Below, piece by piece: positions 1 to 10,447 of a DNA stretch of 64,000 nucleotides. Numbering within the stretch: the stretch's first letter is position 1; the number at the start of each line of letters is the position of its first letter. The DNA is from Diplonema papillatum (lineage: Eukaryota; Euglenozoa; Diplonemea; Diplonemida; Diplonemidae). The DNA lies in the NCBI GenBank assembly GCA_030068145.1, contig JAPJBO010000871.1, positions 1 through 64,000 on the forward strand, given 5' to 3'. Below the pieces are notes generated by a model, which saw only the letters and a list, made by a program, of their open reading frames with translations, did not search any database and had not been told where the DNA came from. The translations under genes were made by a program, and so were the position numbers.

Positions 1-511
1 AAGGGGAAACAAATTGAAGTTTCTGGGTGGCATTTCGGGGTGCAATTGGACCATTGGACAATTGGGTGATTTTGCGACATGCCTCACGTTCTGCTGCGCT
101 TTTGCGGCGGCTCTTCTCCTGAGTCTGATTCGGATGGATGCCAGAGTTGAGTCTCTGTCAGAGTCGTCGTCTTCGTCACATTCATCATCATTTCGAGACC
201 GCAAGACCTCATCCGGAAGGTCTTGGTCGTCGTCATGAGAAATTAGCCTTTTTAGAAGATGTCGCGGGTTCTTCACCTTTAGGCCTCGGGATAGCGCCTG
301 TTGCTCAAGCTCACGAGCCGACAAGTTTTCATCGGCTTCTCTGATGTGCTTGACAAGCTTAGCCTTCGTCCAAGATTGGTACGACTTTGTGCCCCGTGCT
401 TGAGCCTGTTCAACCAGCAGCAGCTTCGTCCAAAGACTGACTTCGCAGTCGAATCTCCTTGGCAATCCGAGATCGCTTCCCTGCAAGCAACCTTCCTCAT
501 CGGATCAGTCC

Positions 512-1777
512 TCACAGATGGTGCGACCCGTAGCAGGTGCCGTACAGCTTGCCGATGCGCAGGCCGACCTTCCACGCGGCGTAGGTCACGGTCACTTGGT
601 CCTGCCAGTTGCCGCAGGTCTGCTCCCACCAGATGTCGAAGAACTCGCGGGTCCGGGGGCGGGTCAGGTCGGCCGCTACAATCGCCGTGTGGTGGGTGCC
701 GGCGCCCGCGTACGCGTCGGGGGCGTTGACGAACCCCGAAAACTCGTACAGAGACGCGACGCGGCACGTCGGGGGCCGGAGGAACGCGTCCATGATCTGC
801 GAAGCGACCTCGTCGGCATCGGCCTTCGCGTTCCCAGACCGACAGTCGCCGCAAGCCTCGCACCTCGCGAGAACGGCCTCCCGCAAGCTGTCCTCGAAGG
901 TACCGTCCTCCAGGCCAACAGGACCCAGTCCGCCGTGGTATGTGTTAGTGGAGGGCACCTTGCCAGCATAGCTGCAATTTAGCGGAATCGGCACCGTCAC
1001 CTCCCTCTCCGGTTCCACGTCCGGCGGAAACGGGCGGGACACGTTGTATCCGGGATCTGCCCGCCACGCCAAGTCGCAGTACCCTTCGGTCACCGCGCCG
1101 AGGACCATGGCTGTGAGGTTGTTCATCACGCCCATCGCCCCGTACCTGGGGATGGACGCGCGGAACTCGCCCATGATGCCCAGCCCGCCGTGGACAAGCG
1201 TCATCACCGACGCGTGCGTCTTCAGCCGGTGCTGCGCGTACACCAGCCCCTGCGGCTCGAAAAAGTGGGACGTCGCGTCGGTCCAGAAGAAGTACTTCAC
1301 GTGCGGCGGCAGCAAGCGGTGCCCCTGCAGCTTGTAGTACTTCGCCCGCGCGAACGGGATCGGCTGCATGCACGGGTCGTGCAGGTGGTAGGTGTCCGTC
1401 CGAATCTCGAAGTGGTTCGCCTTCGCCGAAGCCGCCAGCTCCGGCGTGACCGGCTCCTCGGTGAAGACGAACGCGCGGCAGTTCGGGGCTGCGGCGAGGG
1501 CGGGGCCCCAGCTCTTCACGGTTCTGTCCTGGTCGCCGAAGACGGCGGAGAAGACGACGCAGTCGATGTACGCGGGCACGTCCAGCGGGTTCGGCACGGC
1601 GACCAGTTCGGACACCACGTGGCGGGGGAACAAGCACTTCGAAACCAGAGCGGCGGGGTCGGGGATCGACTTCCAAGCGGAGAAACTCTTCTTCCACCGG
1701 GCGGGCTCCCCTCGCCAGAACAGGTCGGCGGCGACGAGAAAGATGAGCATCGCGATGCCCAGGTTTCTCAAATGCAT
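512..1777 (-). CDS. DUF616/TOD1-like type II membrane glycosyltransferase-like protein
   Basis: A 421-residue protein. I start it at the ATG at 1777 because a membrane anchor follows at once; the open frame extends 70 codons further upstream, but those codons run through a poly(A) tract that gives poly-Lys and look like 5' UTR. Residues about 8-22 are a hydrophobic signal anchor, then a short stem. From about residue 71 the text IDCVVFSAVFG, a cluster near C100 (CRAFVFTEEP), FARAKYYKLQGHRLLP and YFFWTDATSHFF resembles the DUF616 (TOD1/MUCI70) glycosyltransferase-like family, in which an Asp in a W-x-D context is conserved. The later half has a Cys cluster (CEACGDC). The likely location is the Golgi or ER lumen, which is inference. 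Substrate unknown. A deleted fragment of this gene lies at 5945-6045. Confidence 0.6.
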   Translation of the reverse strand: MHLRNLGIAMLIFLVAADLFWRGEPARWKKSFSAWKSIPDPAALVSKCLFPRHVVSELVAVPNPLDVPAYIDCVVFSAVFGDQDRTVKSWGPALAAAPNCRAFVFTEEPVTPELAASAKANHFEIRTDTYHLHDPCMQPIPFARAKYYKLQGHRLLPPHVKYFFWTDATSHFFEPQGLVYAQHRLKTHASVMTLVHGGLGIMGEFRASIPRYGAMGVMNNLTAMVLGAVTEGYCDLAWRADPGYNVSRPFPPDVEPEREVTVPIPLNCSYAGKVPSTNTYHGGLGPVGLEDGTFEDSLREAVLARCEACGDCRSGNAKADADEVASQIMDAFLRPPTCRVASLYEFSGFVNAPDAYAGAGTHHTAIVAADLTRPRTREFFDIWWEQTCGNWQDQVTVTYAAWKVGLRIGKLYGTCYGSHHL

Positions 1778-1880
1778 CGGCAAAGCGGAGGGTGGGAGGT
1801 GCGGGGGGATAGAGTTTGGGGGGGAGAGACTGCCCGTAAATGGGGATGAAGGGGCGGTTCTGAAAGACCGCGTCGCCTTG

Positions 1881-1903
1881 TTTTTTTTTTTTTTTTTTTT
1901 TTT
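1881..1903. repeat. Poly(T) tract, 23 nt
   Basis: Uninterrupted T run just upstream of the gene at 512-1777; on the sense strand of that gene it is a poly(A) run in the putative 5' UTR. A retroposed tail or simple slippage are both possible. Confidence 0.9.
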
Positions 1904-1979
1904 GCGTATCCTGTGCAGGGATTTATATAGCTTTTCCTCCTCTGTAGAAAAGTCCTTTTCGCCCTCGGGGTCCTGTGGC

Positions 1980-2335
1980 GGATCCAAAATTAATTAGAAT
2001 TGGCAGTCAAGAGGCAAGCGCTACTGTGCCAGCCTAGCCCAACCTCAATGTTGGTAATAATCGGACAAAATGGTTGAGCTAATTTCCAGTCTGGGGGGCA
2101 GCGCCCCCCAGCGCACGGTACAGTACAGCGAAGAATTCCCGTGCCTAGTATTGAATCCAAATTTAATTAGAATCGGCCAAATCCCGAATCTAACTAGAAT
2201 TGGTAGTCAACGTCTACTGTCGGATCCAAATGTAATTAGACTTGCTAGTCAACGTCTAATGTCGGATCCAAATTTAATTGGAATTGGTCCAATTTTGGAT
2301 CTCAAATTTAATTAGACCTGGTAGTCAACGTCTCG
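1980..2335. repeat. Degenerate 42-bp tandem repeat
   Basis: Units beginning GGATCCAAATTTAATTAGA and ending in TAGTCAACGTCTA recur with a 42-bp step (clear starts at 2222 and 2264) and decay outwards. The array is interrupted by the G/C hairpin repeat at 2091-2127. It is AT-richer than the flanking gene. No coding potential seen. Confidence 0.65.
2091..2127 (+). repeat. G/C hairpin plus ACGGTACGGTACA repeat, copy 1
   Basis: A near-perfect hairpin (CTGGGGGGC, 3-nt loop, GCCCCCCAG) at 2091-2111 is followed at 2115 by ACGGTACAGTACA. The same two-part structure occurs at 30664-30699, 46697-46749 and 46854-46890. Confidence 0.75.
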
Positions 2336-2340
2336 CCACC

Positions 2341-2952
2341 CACCACCCTTTGGCCCTCCCGCCCCTGACCCTCCTCCCTCCTCTTCTCTCTCCTCCTTTT
2401 TACTCATCCTGCCCCCGTGGCTTCGCCATGGCTTCGCCCACCCCAAAACTAATTCAATTCTTTTTTCGCGCTCAGGGTGGCCAGGGTATTAGCGTGACCC
2501 TCAAAATCGTGTACAACCTGAAGATAATGTGAGGGATAGCCATTTTCTGGTGGAGGAAGCAGCAGCTGAAACGTGTTAATTGAAACACCCCGGATCTGAA
2601 GCTATGAAACATTAACACGTTTCGTATTAAAAACTGCACTTCCATAGGGGTTTTGAGGGGTTTTGTACTTAGAGTAAACTGGGGGCTCGACATTAAAAAA
2701 AGGACGCAGGAAAATTGATAGAAAATCTGAACCCGTCAAAAAAGAAATAGGCACCAATTTCTTCGCCCGCGTCAGCCCTTCACCCCAGCGAAGCAGATTC
2801 GACAATCCGGGCGAGTTTCGTGGTGACCGGGTTGAGTGACGCAAATTTACTGGTCGTCCTCATCCGCTTGCTTCCCGTTCGCTTCCCATTTGCTTGATTT
2901 TTATTTACTTATGGTGTTCTGTGTCCCTACCTGCCTTGTCTCTCGAGAGCCC

Positions 2953-2987
<35 letters not shown>

Positions 2988-3084
2988 GTTGGCGGTGGCT
3001 CCCAGCTCTTGGGAGCTGGTTCTTCTGGCTCTTTGGGAGCCAGCGGGAGCTGGGTTTCTGGTGAAAATTTTGCTCGTGCGTGCA
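2341..3084. other. No gene recognised; poly(A) tract at 2957-2985
   Basis: Pyrimidine-rich stretch near 2341-2410, then AT-rich sequence with no convincing reading frame. A 29-nt poly(A) run at 2957-2985 precedes a dispersed-repeat copy. The phrase ACACGTTTCGTATTAAA occurs at about 2617 and again near 4029, so part of this is a dispersed repeat. Confidence 0.5.
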
Positions 3085-3540
3085 GCAGACCTTTTTTGAC
3101 GATTTTTAGCTCGCGACAAGCTCCGATGAAGAGAACCGTGAAGAATAGACCCGGGACCAAGAAGTATGCGTGGTTCGCGGGTCTTTACGAGATGCAGGGC
3201 ACCGGACATGGAAACCACCAGGGTTTTGACGGGAAGGACGGGAATCGATCCCCTGGGTGGTGCCGTTTTTTTTTTTCGCTGTCCACGGAGCAGACCTTTT
3301 TCGACGAATTTACGCTCGCGATCAGCTCCGATGAAGAGATCCGTGAAAATTAGACCCGGGGATTACAAAACATGTGCGTGGTTTGTGAATCTTTGTAAAT
3401 GACAGGGCCCCGCCGCGGAAACCACCGGTGTGCATCGAGAAGGACGGGAATCAATCCCCCGAGTGGTGACATATTTTTGCTGGTCCACGTAGCAGACCTT
3501 TTTCGGCGATTTTTGCGCGATCGGCTTACCCTGCCATCAC
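3085..3540 (+). repeat. Dispersed repeat family with GCAGACCTTTTTCG core, three tandem copies
   Basis: Three diverged copies start near 3085, 3291 and 3489. Each has GCAGACCTTTTTCGACGA, then AGCTCCGATGAAGAG, then a GACCCGGG-type block and an ACCACCGG tail. Further copies lie at 9640-9775 (+) and 9965-10115 (-). The family is 130-150 bp, has no open frame, and is repeated in both orientations, like a short non-autonomous element. Confidence 0.65.
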
Positions 3541-4582
3541 TGACACGTGCCCGCCTAATGAACACCTTCGTGAACACTAGCGTGTCAGGAACTCGTGGTT
3601 GGCACTGGATGCTTGTAACAACTGACCGGTCGCTCCGAAGATGCGTTGTATCTTGCTCGCTTTCTGACTTTTGCGGAAGCAAGATAGTCAGCCACCTTGC
3701 AACGGTCTTTTCCGCCGACACCGACTCTTGGTTCATAGAGACGGACGCTCGAGGATGTCAACATGACGATTGGAGCTGCGGTTACCATTCCTCGCATCCC
3801 AGAGCCCGCCCACGCCTGTCGTCTTCATGCACAAGTGCCAGAACGCTCTTGTCGCTAATACTCTGACCGCGATACGTTTTTCCAGCTCAAAGGCTCGAAT
3901 AAAAATGGGGGATAATCATGGGGTTTCAACAGTTTTCAAATTTCACTAAGTACGTCAGACCCCATGTTTTTAGTACGAAACGTGATAATTAAGAACACTT
4001 TGGCCAAAAAAGTAGCTAAGAGACATTTACACGTTTCGTATTAAACCCGCATACGGTGGTCCAACGGTCAATGGAAAAAACGTGATGTTCAAACGGGGGC
4101 AAGAAAGGGCCAAAACAGCGCCTTCGAGGCCCGGAACGGTGCTGGAAACATGTTGGAGGGTATCAAACACCGGGGGGTGTGCGGTATTCCCTCTCAGCAG
4201 ATGCGTAAACATGGATTTCAGGCCGTTTTGGCGTGTTTCCCGCAGCCCAAATAAATCACCAAAACCTTCTTTCGACTCTTCAGCGGTCGTTTGCGGCAGA
4301 ACTGACCCACGCTTCCTGCAAAATCCATATTTGTGGACCCGTCTGAGAATTGACTTACGTGATTCCCACTTCATCTCCTGTCGTAAAACTCGTGTTTTCG
4401 ACTTCGAGCTCACGTCCCAGTTGCGGCACTGTTCGACGGCAATACCCAGGTTTTGCTGCGGAGGTCAACTTTTGAAGATGGAACGTCGGTTCGAGCCTGT
4501 TTCCAGCGTTGCCAAGTTCCCAAAACACTCAAGCGGCAGTTGTTGGTAACTCAAGTTGCCTTTGGGGCTTGCTAGCCCGGAT
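3541..4582. other. No gene recognised
   Basis: About 1 kb of mixed sequence. Reading frames of up to 155 codons exist on both strands but show no family, membrane segment or repeat that would support a gene. Confidence 0.4.
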
Positions 4583-4927
4583 TCATTGGTGTTCTGAAGT
4601 ATCTTTCCAAGCAGCTGACCGAGCTTCCAAAGTTCTTAATTGCCGCATTTCGTATGCAATGAAGAGCGCGAGAGAGACGACGAGGATGAAGAGTGTTGAG
4701 GGCAGAAGGCAGCTATTCAGTGAGATTTGGAGCATTTGGGTCAAACAGGTGCGGATTCCATAAGTCTGCGTGTTGAAACTACATGCACCGCACGTCATGA
4801 CGGTGCGAACTGATGTCTCAACCGCAGACGACAGAGCAGGCTCACAGTCGACGTCTGGAAGCAGTTCAAAGTCAAACAAAACCACTTTCACCGCTGTCTG
4901 CTCCAGGCCGGCACCTCTGAGCGTCAT
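4583..4927 (-). CDS. Hypothetical small membrane protein
   Basis: A 114-residue frame starting at the ATG at 4927. It ends with a strong hydrophobic segment (LPSTLFILVVSLALFIAY) followed by a charged tail, as in a small C-terminally anchored protein. Its start codon overlaps the stop codon of the next upstream frame (4924-5211) in the form ATGA. The two frames could therefore be one gene broken by a frameshift or joined by splicing. I recognise no family. Coding status rests only on the membrane segment. Confidence 0.3.
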   Translation of the reverse strand: MTLRGAGLEQTAVKVVLFDFELLPDVDCEPALSSAVETSVRTVMTCGACSFNTQTYGIRTCLTQMLQISLNSCLLPSTLFILVVSLALFIAYEMRQLRTLEARSAAWKDTSEHQ

Positions 4928-5211
4928 TGCCAGCTGCACTGTTGTTGGGGACCACCCGCGACCCGACTTAACGCTTCTCGGCGTTCGAAACTCCTCGAGC
5001 TCTTCTCACGCTTTTTGCCTTTCTGTTTCGCCTGCGCACAGTATCCTGTAAGGCGGTGTTCTGACTGTCGGAACCATAAAAAGTGGCCAACGAGCCGTAC
5101 AAACGAGCCTGCCTGGGCTGCCAACCTTCCGAGCAGGCCAGAAGGGTCCACCAATCCCAGTCTGCTCAGAATTTCAGCTCGTTCGCGGTCCGACTGTCTC
5201 GTCGGCAACAT
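4924..5211 (-). CDS. Hypothetical protein, ATGA overlap with 4583-4927
   Basis: A 95-residue frame with an ATG at 5211. The first half has Arg/Leu-rich helix-like sequence (RERAEILSRLGLVDPSGLLGRL) and a short hydrophobic stretch (VRLVGHFLWF). The second half is Lys/Arg-rich. No family recognised. It may be the N-terminal part of the same gene as 4583-4927. Confidence 0.25.
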   Translation of the reverse strand: MLPTRQSDRERAEILSRLGLVDPSGLLGRLAAQAGSFVRLVGHFLWFRQSEHRLTGYCAQAKQKGKKREKSSRSFERREALSRVAGGPQQQCSWQ

Positions 5212-5353
5212 TGAGTCGCATTTCGCTCGTCAGGGGGGCGCATTCAGCCTTTTGCTCACGTTTTAAGTTCACTCCGCTAGTGTTTGGGCGCACCCCCGAG
5301 CTCGTATTTCCTTCTTAACCGCCCCGAAAGTCTGGAAAAAACAAAGTTGCTTA

Positions 5354-5430
5354 CCGTGTACACACCGTGTACACACCGTGTACACACCGTGTACAGACCG
5401 TGTACACACCGTGTACACACCGTGTACACA
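5354..5430. repeat. 11-bp tandem repeat CCGTGTACACA, 7 copies
   Basis: Seven head-to-tail copies with one substitution. Each unit contains the palindrome TGTACA. Flanking sequence to the next feature holds nothing I recognise. Confidence 0.95.
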
Positions 5431-5944
5431 TCAATCCATGAGGTTTAGTGGTCAAAAAATGCCCTGCTGTTGACCGACTGACCCTGCTGTTGACACTGTG
5501 GTACAGTCACAGGCCGAGGTCTGCACAGTTTGCGTCAGTTCAAGAGCTCTCTGCGGTCGGTAAGTTGTAGCATTTCGGCTGGTCCTACCTTTTTTACGCG
5601 AGGCTGCACAGTCTCTGAACGCTTCTGGAGTCCAAAATGCACCCGGATACATCTTTTAGCGTTCTTTGTGGCAACATGACCCGCAAGATGGTATGCTTGG
5701 CTGAAATTCAGCTCGGAGTCGCACTTTATTGTCGCCGGCGGCTGAAGGAGAGAATTGTGCAAAATGTCCACACTTTGTCCACACTTTCAAAACCCCTAAA
5801 AAAGAGATTTTGCGACCAAACGCGGGCGGTAGGTTAGGAAGGCGCCGGGGGTGGTGCCCCATGCAGTCAACAGACTTTGCCGCCAGAGCTCGAAAAACTG
5901 CAAAACACGTTTTTTTGGCTTGCCATTGGACGCTCCTACCTTCC

Positions 5945-6045
5945 CCGCCAGCTCCGGCGTGACCGGCTCCTCGGTGAAGACGAACGCGCGGCAGTCGCAG
6001 GAACAGGTTGGCGACGACGAGAACCATGAGCAGACGGCAGTGAAC
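5945..6045 (-). pseudogene. Deleted fragment of the DUF616-like gene
   Basis: A 50-nt block at 5945-5994 matches 1432-1481 of the gene at 512-1777 exactly (the part coding for C-R-A-F-V-F-T-E-E-P-V-T-P-E-L-A). It is joined directly to a diverged match (5997-6038) of the signal-anchor region at about 1714-1752. The roughly 230 nt that separate these blocks in the parent gene are missing. The fragment sits in unrelated sequence and cannot encode a working protein. Confidence 0.75.
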
Positions 6046-6858
6046 TGAAAGGTCGCATAACAGTGGCGCTCTTGTGCTACCCGGGCTTAGAAGCACATGC
6101 TGCGTATGGATCGGACTGATGAAACTCTCGAACCGATGCGGTGAAACGAGGTTTCGTGCTGCAAGGGGACGAACGCTAGCTTGTCGTCCAAGTCCTCGGT
6201 GAGGTACTTAATGACTCTTTGGCGCCGCGGTGCCCAGGTTTGCGAAACGCATCTTCCCACGAAAGTGGAGGCGGGGGGGTGTCGTTGTCATTGGTGCTGG
6301 TTTTGAGGGATAACTAAATTGCCTCCTTGGAGAGAGGCACTCGGAGCCGTTGTTCCTTCTCCATCCGCCAATTTAACATCCGTTTAATTCACGTCACACC
6401 AATCAAAGGATCATTCACGGTTAGCTCTCCTTAGCTGGCTTGCTGGTACCTTGGGAACGAGCTGACCGGCGAAGTTGGCTGGGGAGATCGGTCCCCCTGG
6501 CTACCGAATCAGTCAGCCAAGACTCCAGCTCAACTGGCGAAGGCCCGAGTTGGCTTCAATCTAACACAACTGGCTGCGGCGGGCCGGCTCACGATGCCTG
6601 GCTGTTCGCATTCGCGTCGCGGGACTCTGGGATTTTCCCAATGGCTCTATCCCAATGGACCGACGCAAAAGAGAAGAGAAGCCAAAGATCAGCGCGCAAG
6701 AATCAGCCGCCTACGGCACGGATGTGCACTGGAGGGTACCCGGGACCAAGAAATCTGCCACCGCCTCATCAATCGTCTGAAGGCTAGGCACTAACCGGGC
6801 ACCGCCCACGGAACACTGGCCCAGGAGTGGGCGAGGCGGCTCGGAAGGTCCTCGATGT
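6046..6858. other. No gene recognised
   Basis: Sequence between the gene fragment and the RT relic. Short frames only; nothing supports a gene. It may include the 3' part of the retroelement relic at 6859-7590. Confidence 0.35.
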
Positions 6859-7590
6859 TCATCTCGCTTGAAACTCTCTCAAACCATACGCGAGCCTTCG
6901 CCCTTGCCACAACCTGTGGACAGGGGCAAGCAGCATCCCAGCCCTGGACTGGCCCTGGACAACGCCCGTCATCTCTTTGAACCACAGACCGAACGCCACC
7001 GACACGGCTGCGAACTCCAAAGCGTGAATCGGCAGCCCGGACGCCCTGGCAGGAACCGGGCAAGAGTAGGACTCGACAGACGACACCACGCCGTCCGTAA
7101 AAACAACAAGGACGGCGCCCAGCCCCTTTGGGCAGGCATCCGTGAACAGGACGCACTTGGTCCCCGTATCCGGACTCACCGGGGCGAGGGGAACCGACTT
7201 TTCAAAGACACGGACCTCACTCCTCAGGACGTCAGCCCACCACGGGAGCGATACGCAAAGCTCGCGACCCAGCTTGAAGTCCCGGTACGTGGACGACGCA
7301 TTGGCGCGCCTGAATAGAGGGTGGAGAGGTACCCTACCCACCTTGCCGAATAGGGAGACCCTAGTTTCCCGGCGCGACGCCGCCTCCCGGTGCGAGCGAG
7401 TCGCGAGCGAGAATGCCCTCCAGAACGAACACCAGTTTCTCCTTCCGTGGTTCCGTCAGGGAAACGAGCACACCCTCCCCATCTATCGAGAAAATCAAGC
7501 CCAGGTGCCGAAAGCTGTTGCCCTGTGAGGTCTTTTCGTCGTTGAAAGAGGTGCGCAAAATGCCGCCCAGCAGCAATGACAATTCCGGGT
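6859..7590 (-). pseudogene. Reverse transcriptase/RNase H relic of a retroelement
   Basis: Two frames in register order show the end of an RT followed by an RNase H-like domain. At 7361-7582 the text FNDEKTSQG followed by FRHLGLIFSIDG is the RT thumb-side N-x-x-K-T / h-L-G motif. At 6859-7341 LFTDACPKGLGAVL and IHALEFAAVSVAF are the first two acidic RNase H motifs. A stop codon just upstream of the RT part and the frame change between the parts show that it is broken. The RT and RNase H arrangement resembles the element at 35881-37426, but the sequence is only distantly alike. Confidence 0.6.
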
Positions 7591-8347
7591 CCCCAGGCTC
7601 GTGCTATACAGGGACTGTATCCCACCTGGCCGGACATCGGACAACCCTCCCTGAGATTCGCCAAGAGGCCGTCGGGCTCGGCGATCCCCAGCTCGACAAG
7701 CACTTCGCCGAGAAGGGCCGCGTGGCAGGCATCCCCTTCACGGTCCCCCGCCCTGCGCCTCCAGCGGTTCAAAAATACTCTGCGACTGCGCTGAGCCTCC
7801 AACACCGGGGACAGGGCGCTGGAGCCGATCGCCTCCCGGAGTTCCTTATCCACTTGGGGCATGTCCCTGACTTCCGGTACCCCAGAGCCCGTTCCAAGAA
7901 CGCGTACCTGCAGGCCGCCCGCGGGGTCGCTGCGCCCCGCTTCTTCGTCTTGATGATAGGGGTCTGATAAGACCACGATGAGAGAGTCGATGATTATGAT
8001 GACCAGCCTGATACGCTGGCGGGAAAACGGGAAGCTCGGGCGACAGCGCCCTGCCGCCCTCGGTTCCACTTCCTGCCGGAGTCGACAAAGGCTTGTAGTC
8101 GTCTCAAGCCCTTCCTTGCCGGCCCGCTGTCAACTCTGTTCCTAAACCCACCGACCTGCGGCCAGCCGGTGGGAGAGAACACCGGACCCTTCGACGCCAC
8201 AACTAGGGTGAGCTGGAGCTCGCCGAGGACATCGGTGTCCAGCTTCAGCAGGCGGTCACACGCGGCCCCTAGTGTCACCGGACCATCAAGCCAACCTCGG
8301 CACGACCATCTCAATACTGAGCGAGCGTCATGTCATCTTCCCCCTTT

Positions 8348-8426
8348 GTCTCCCGTTTCAAGCTGAAGACGAGAGGTTGAAGGCCGTCTCCCGTTTCAAG
8401 CTGAAGACGAGAGGTTGAAGGCCGTC
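8348..8426. repeat. 38-bp direct tandem duplication
   Basis: Two identical units beginning GTCTCCCGTTTCAAGC at 8348 and 8386. They lie between the RT relic and the 84-bp repeat. Confidence 0.9.
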
Positions 8427-8546
8427 CCAGCACCCAGATAAAACAAGTACACACGTCCGCGACGGGCGCCCACCCGCCTGAGCGATCTGACGCGTCCGCG
8501 ATCGGGCGCATGCCATGCGCCCGGTCGCGGACGCGTCTCCTGGACA

Positions 8547-8817
8547 GATCTCAAACCAAGCGAGCTGCACGCCGTGCACATGGCACGGCGGATCTCAGCT
8601 AAGCGAGCTGCACGTCATCGAGGCCAGATGGATCTCAAACCAAGCGAGCTGCAGGCCGTACACATGACACGGCGGATCTCAGCCAAAGCGAGCTGCGCGT
8701 CATCGAGGCCAGACGGATCTCAAACCAAGCGAGCTGCACGCCGTGCACATGGCACGGCGGATCTCAGCCAAGCGAGCTGCACGTCATCGAGGCCAGACAG
8801 ATCTCAAACCAAGCGAA
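8547..8817. repeat. 84/85-bp tandem repeat, about 3.2 copies
   Basis: Units beginning GATCTCAAACCAAGCGAGC at 8547, 8631, 8716 and 8800. The last copy is truncated where the unique part of the reading frame at 8749-9294 begins. Within a unit the half GATCTCAGC-AAGCGAGCTGCA is a diverged echo of the other half, so the array has an older 40-odd-bp subunit. Confidence 0.9.
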
Positions 8818-9294
8818 GGCTCCCCCACGCTCCTCTCCCCCGGGCCAGAGCTCCTCGACCCCCAGCTCTGGGTCGGCCTCAGCCCCATCGAGAAGTCGCT
8901 GGCCCTAGTGCACATCCGCGACATTTTCGCCGACATCCTCGATGCCATCCCGAGCGTCGCCAACGACGCCCAACATCTCACCAACCACGTCACCACCATC
9001 ATGCGGCTAATGGACGACACCACCGACCCAGATGCCCTCGTCCAGCTGGGAAGGGACACCATTCACCGGATGATGGTCCTGAAGACAGCTCTGAAAGCCG
9101 GTTGGTCTCTTGCAGGCAGCCTCCAGCACCGGCATCAGCACGAGGCCGGGTTTCCTCCGTTTCTACGGAGCGTTTTCCAAGCTCTACAGAAAGCCGAGGA
9201 GCAGCCCACCTCGAAGCCGCCCAGGAAGCGCAGCCCGAGGCCCCGCAGTCCCTCGAGTATTTCCCTTCCAAAAGGTATGCGGGTGGCAGAGTGA
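8749..9294 (+). CDS. Helical gag-like hypothetical protein
   Basis: A 181-residue frame from the ATG at 8749. The first 22 residues are encoded by the 84-bp repeat. The rest is strongly helical (LSPIEKSLALVHIRDIFADI, then HVTTIMRLMDDTTDP, LGRDTIHRMMVLKTALKAG) and ends in a Pro/Arg/Ser-rich basic tail (KPPRKRSPRPRSP). A helical core plus basic tail beside a retroelement relic suggests a gag-like or ORF1 protein; this is inference. The stop codon lies inside a tRNA-like stretch. Confidence 0.4.
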   Translation: MARRISAKRAARHRGQTDLKPSEGSPTLLSPGPELLDPQLWVGLSPIEKSLALVHIRDIFADILDAIPSVANDAQHLTNHVTTIMRLMDDTTDPDALVQLGRDTIHRMMVLKTALKAGWSLAGSLQHRHQHEAGFPPFLRSVFQALQKAEEQPTSKPPRKRSPRPRSPSSISLPKGMRVAE

Positions 9295-9524
9295 CCGGGC
9301 GTCGGCCTTCAGGCCGGTAGGCCCGGGTTCGGACCCCGCCCATGACACTTTTCGGTCGAAGATTGGTTTCGAGGTTTGTTGTGTTTCGGGGTCCAATGTG
9401 CCTGAAAATTGCGTTTTTTGCGGAGTTCCTCAGTATCTCGCGGTATTTAGGTCACCACGGGCCCGAACTTTGCTTCGCCCGAACATTACTGTTCCCGAAC
9501 TTTAACAGCTGCCTCCAGTCAGTG

Positions 9525-10235
9525 TGGGCCGCACCGACCTCCGCACCGGTGCGGGCGCACCGGTGCGCACCGGTGCGCTGTTCGGTGCGCCGGTGCGCTA
9601 CACAATTCCTTTGTTGGGGAGATTTTGTCGCTGGTCCAAGTAGCAGACCTTTTTCGTCGATTTTATGCTCACGTTCAGCTCCGATGAAGAGATTTGTGAA
9701 AAATGGACCCAGGGAACAAATGGTTCGTGGGTCTTTCTTGTGTTCAGGGCAGCCGGGCACGGAGACTACACCGCGGTTTGACAAAAGTTTGCACCATAGA
9801 TTCACGCCAAAACGGTCAAAACTACCAGCGCAATAGTGTTGTTTCGTCGGGGTCAAATGTCAAAAAACGTGCCCTGCGGGAATTGATAGTTTCGCGTGCA
9901 CAGGCATTTGAACCAGGAAATCTGAAACGGAAACTTCAATTTCCACGATTTCCATTTTCACGCGGATCCACGTCCCGGTCCCTGGCTCGACGAACCACGT
10001 ACCAACTCTATGGCCTCCAGGTCCATTTTCCACAGATCTCTTCATCGGAGCTGATCTCGAGCAAAACATCGTCGAAAAAGATCTGCAACGTGGACCTGCG
10101 ACTCTGAGCGAAAAACAGTCCAAAAAACGACAACCCAGGGCATCGAACCAGCGCACCGCACCGACCGCACCGGTGCGGTACCCGGTGCAGTGCGCACCGG
10201 TGCGCCGCACCGCACCGGCCCGCCGCCCACACTGC
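9525..10235. repeat. Inverted pair of dispersed-repeat copies with GCACCGGTGC clusters
   Basis: The left arm (9525-9775, plus) and right arm (9965-10235, minus) each contain a cluster of GCACCGGTGC-like palindromes followed by the GCAGACCTTTTTCG / AGCTCCGATGAAGAG dispersed repeat. The arms face each other across about 190 bp. The palindrome clusters are at 9530-9600 and 10155-10225. Confidence 0.7.
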
Positions 10236-10447
10236 TCCAGTCTCGCCCCGCGCCGGCCTTTAGCCGAGCGCACGTACTTCTCTTTGGCTTGCCAAAAAAG
10301 ACCCCTGCGACCGACACCACGAACACATTCGCAATGAATGTGGCCCTCGGCCCCCCACGTGCATACATGTTGAGCATTAAGTTTTGTAAAGTGCAAGTGC
10401 CATCAAGGCAGGCGAGCACTATTCACGGGCCAGACAAAGAACCGAAG

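Noticed and set aside
9277-9346. Functional tRNA (Leu-like)
   Set aside because: Box-like motifs and a T-arm are present, but the acceptor stem pairs at only two positions and the anticodon arm folds into a tight GGCC palindrome instead of a seven-base loop.
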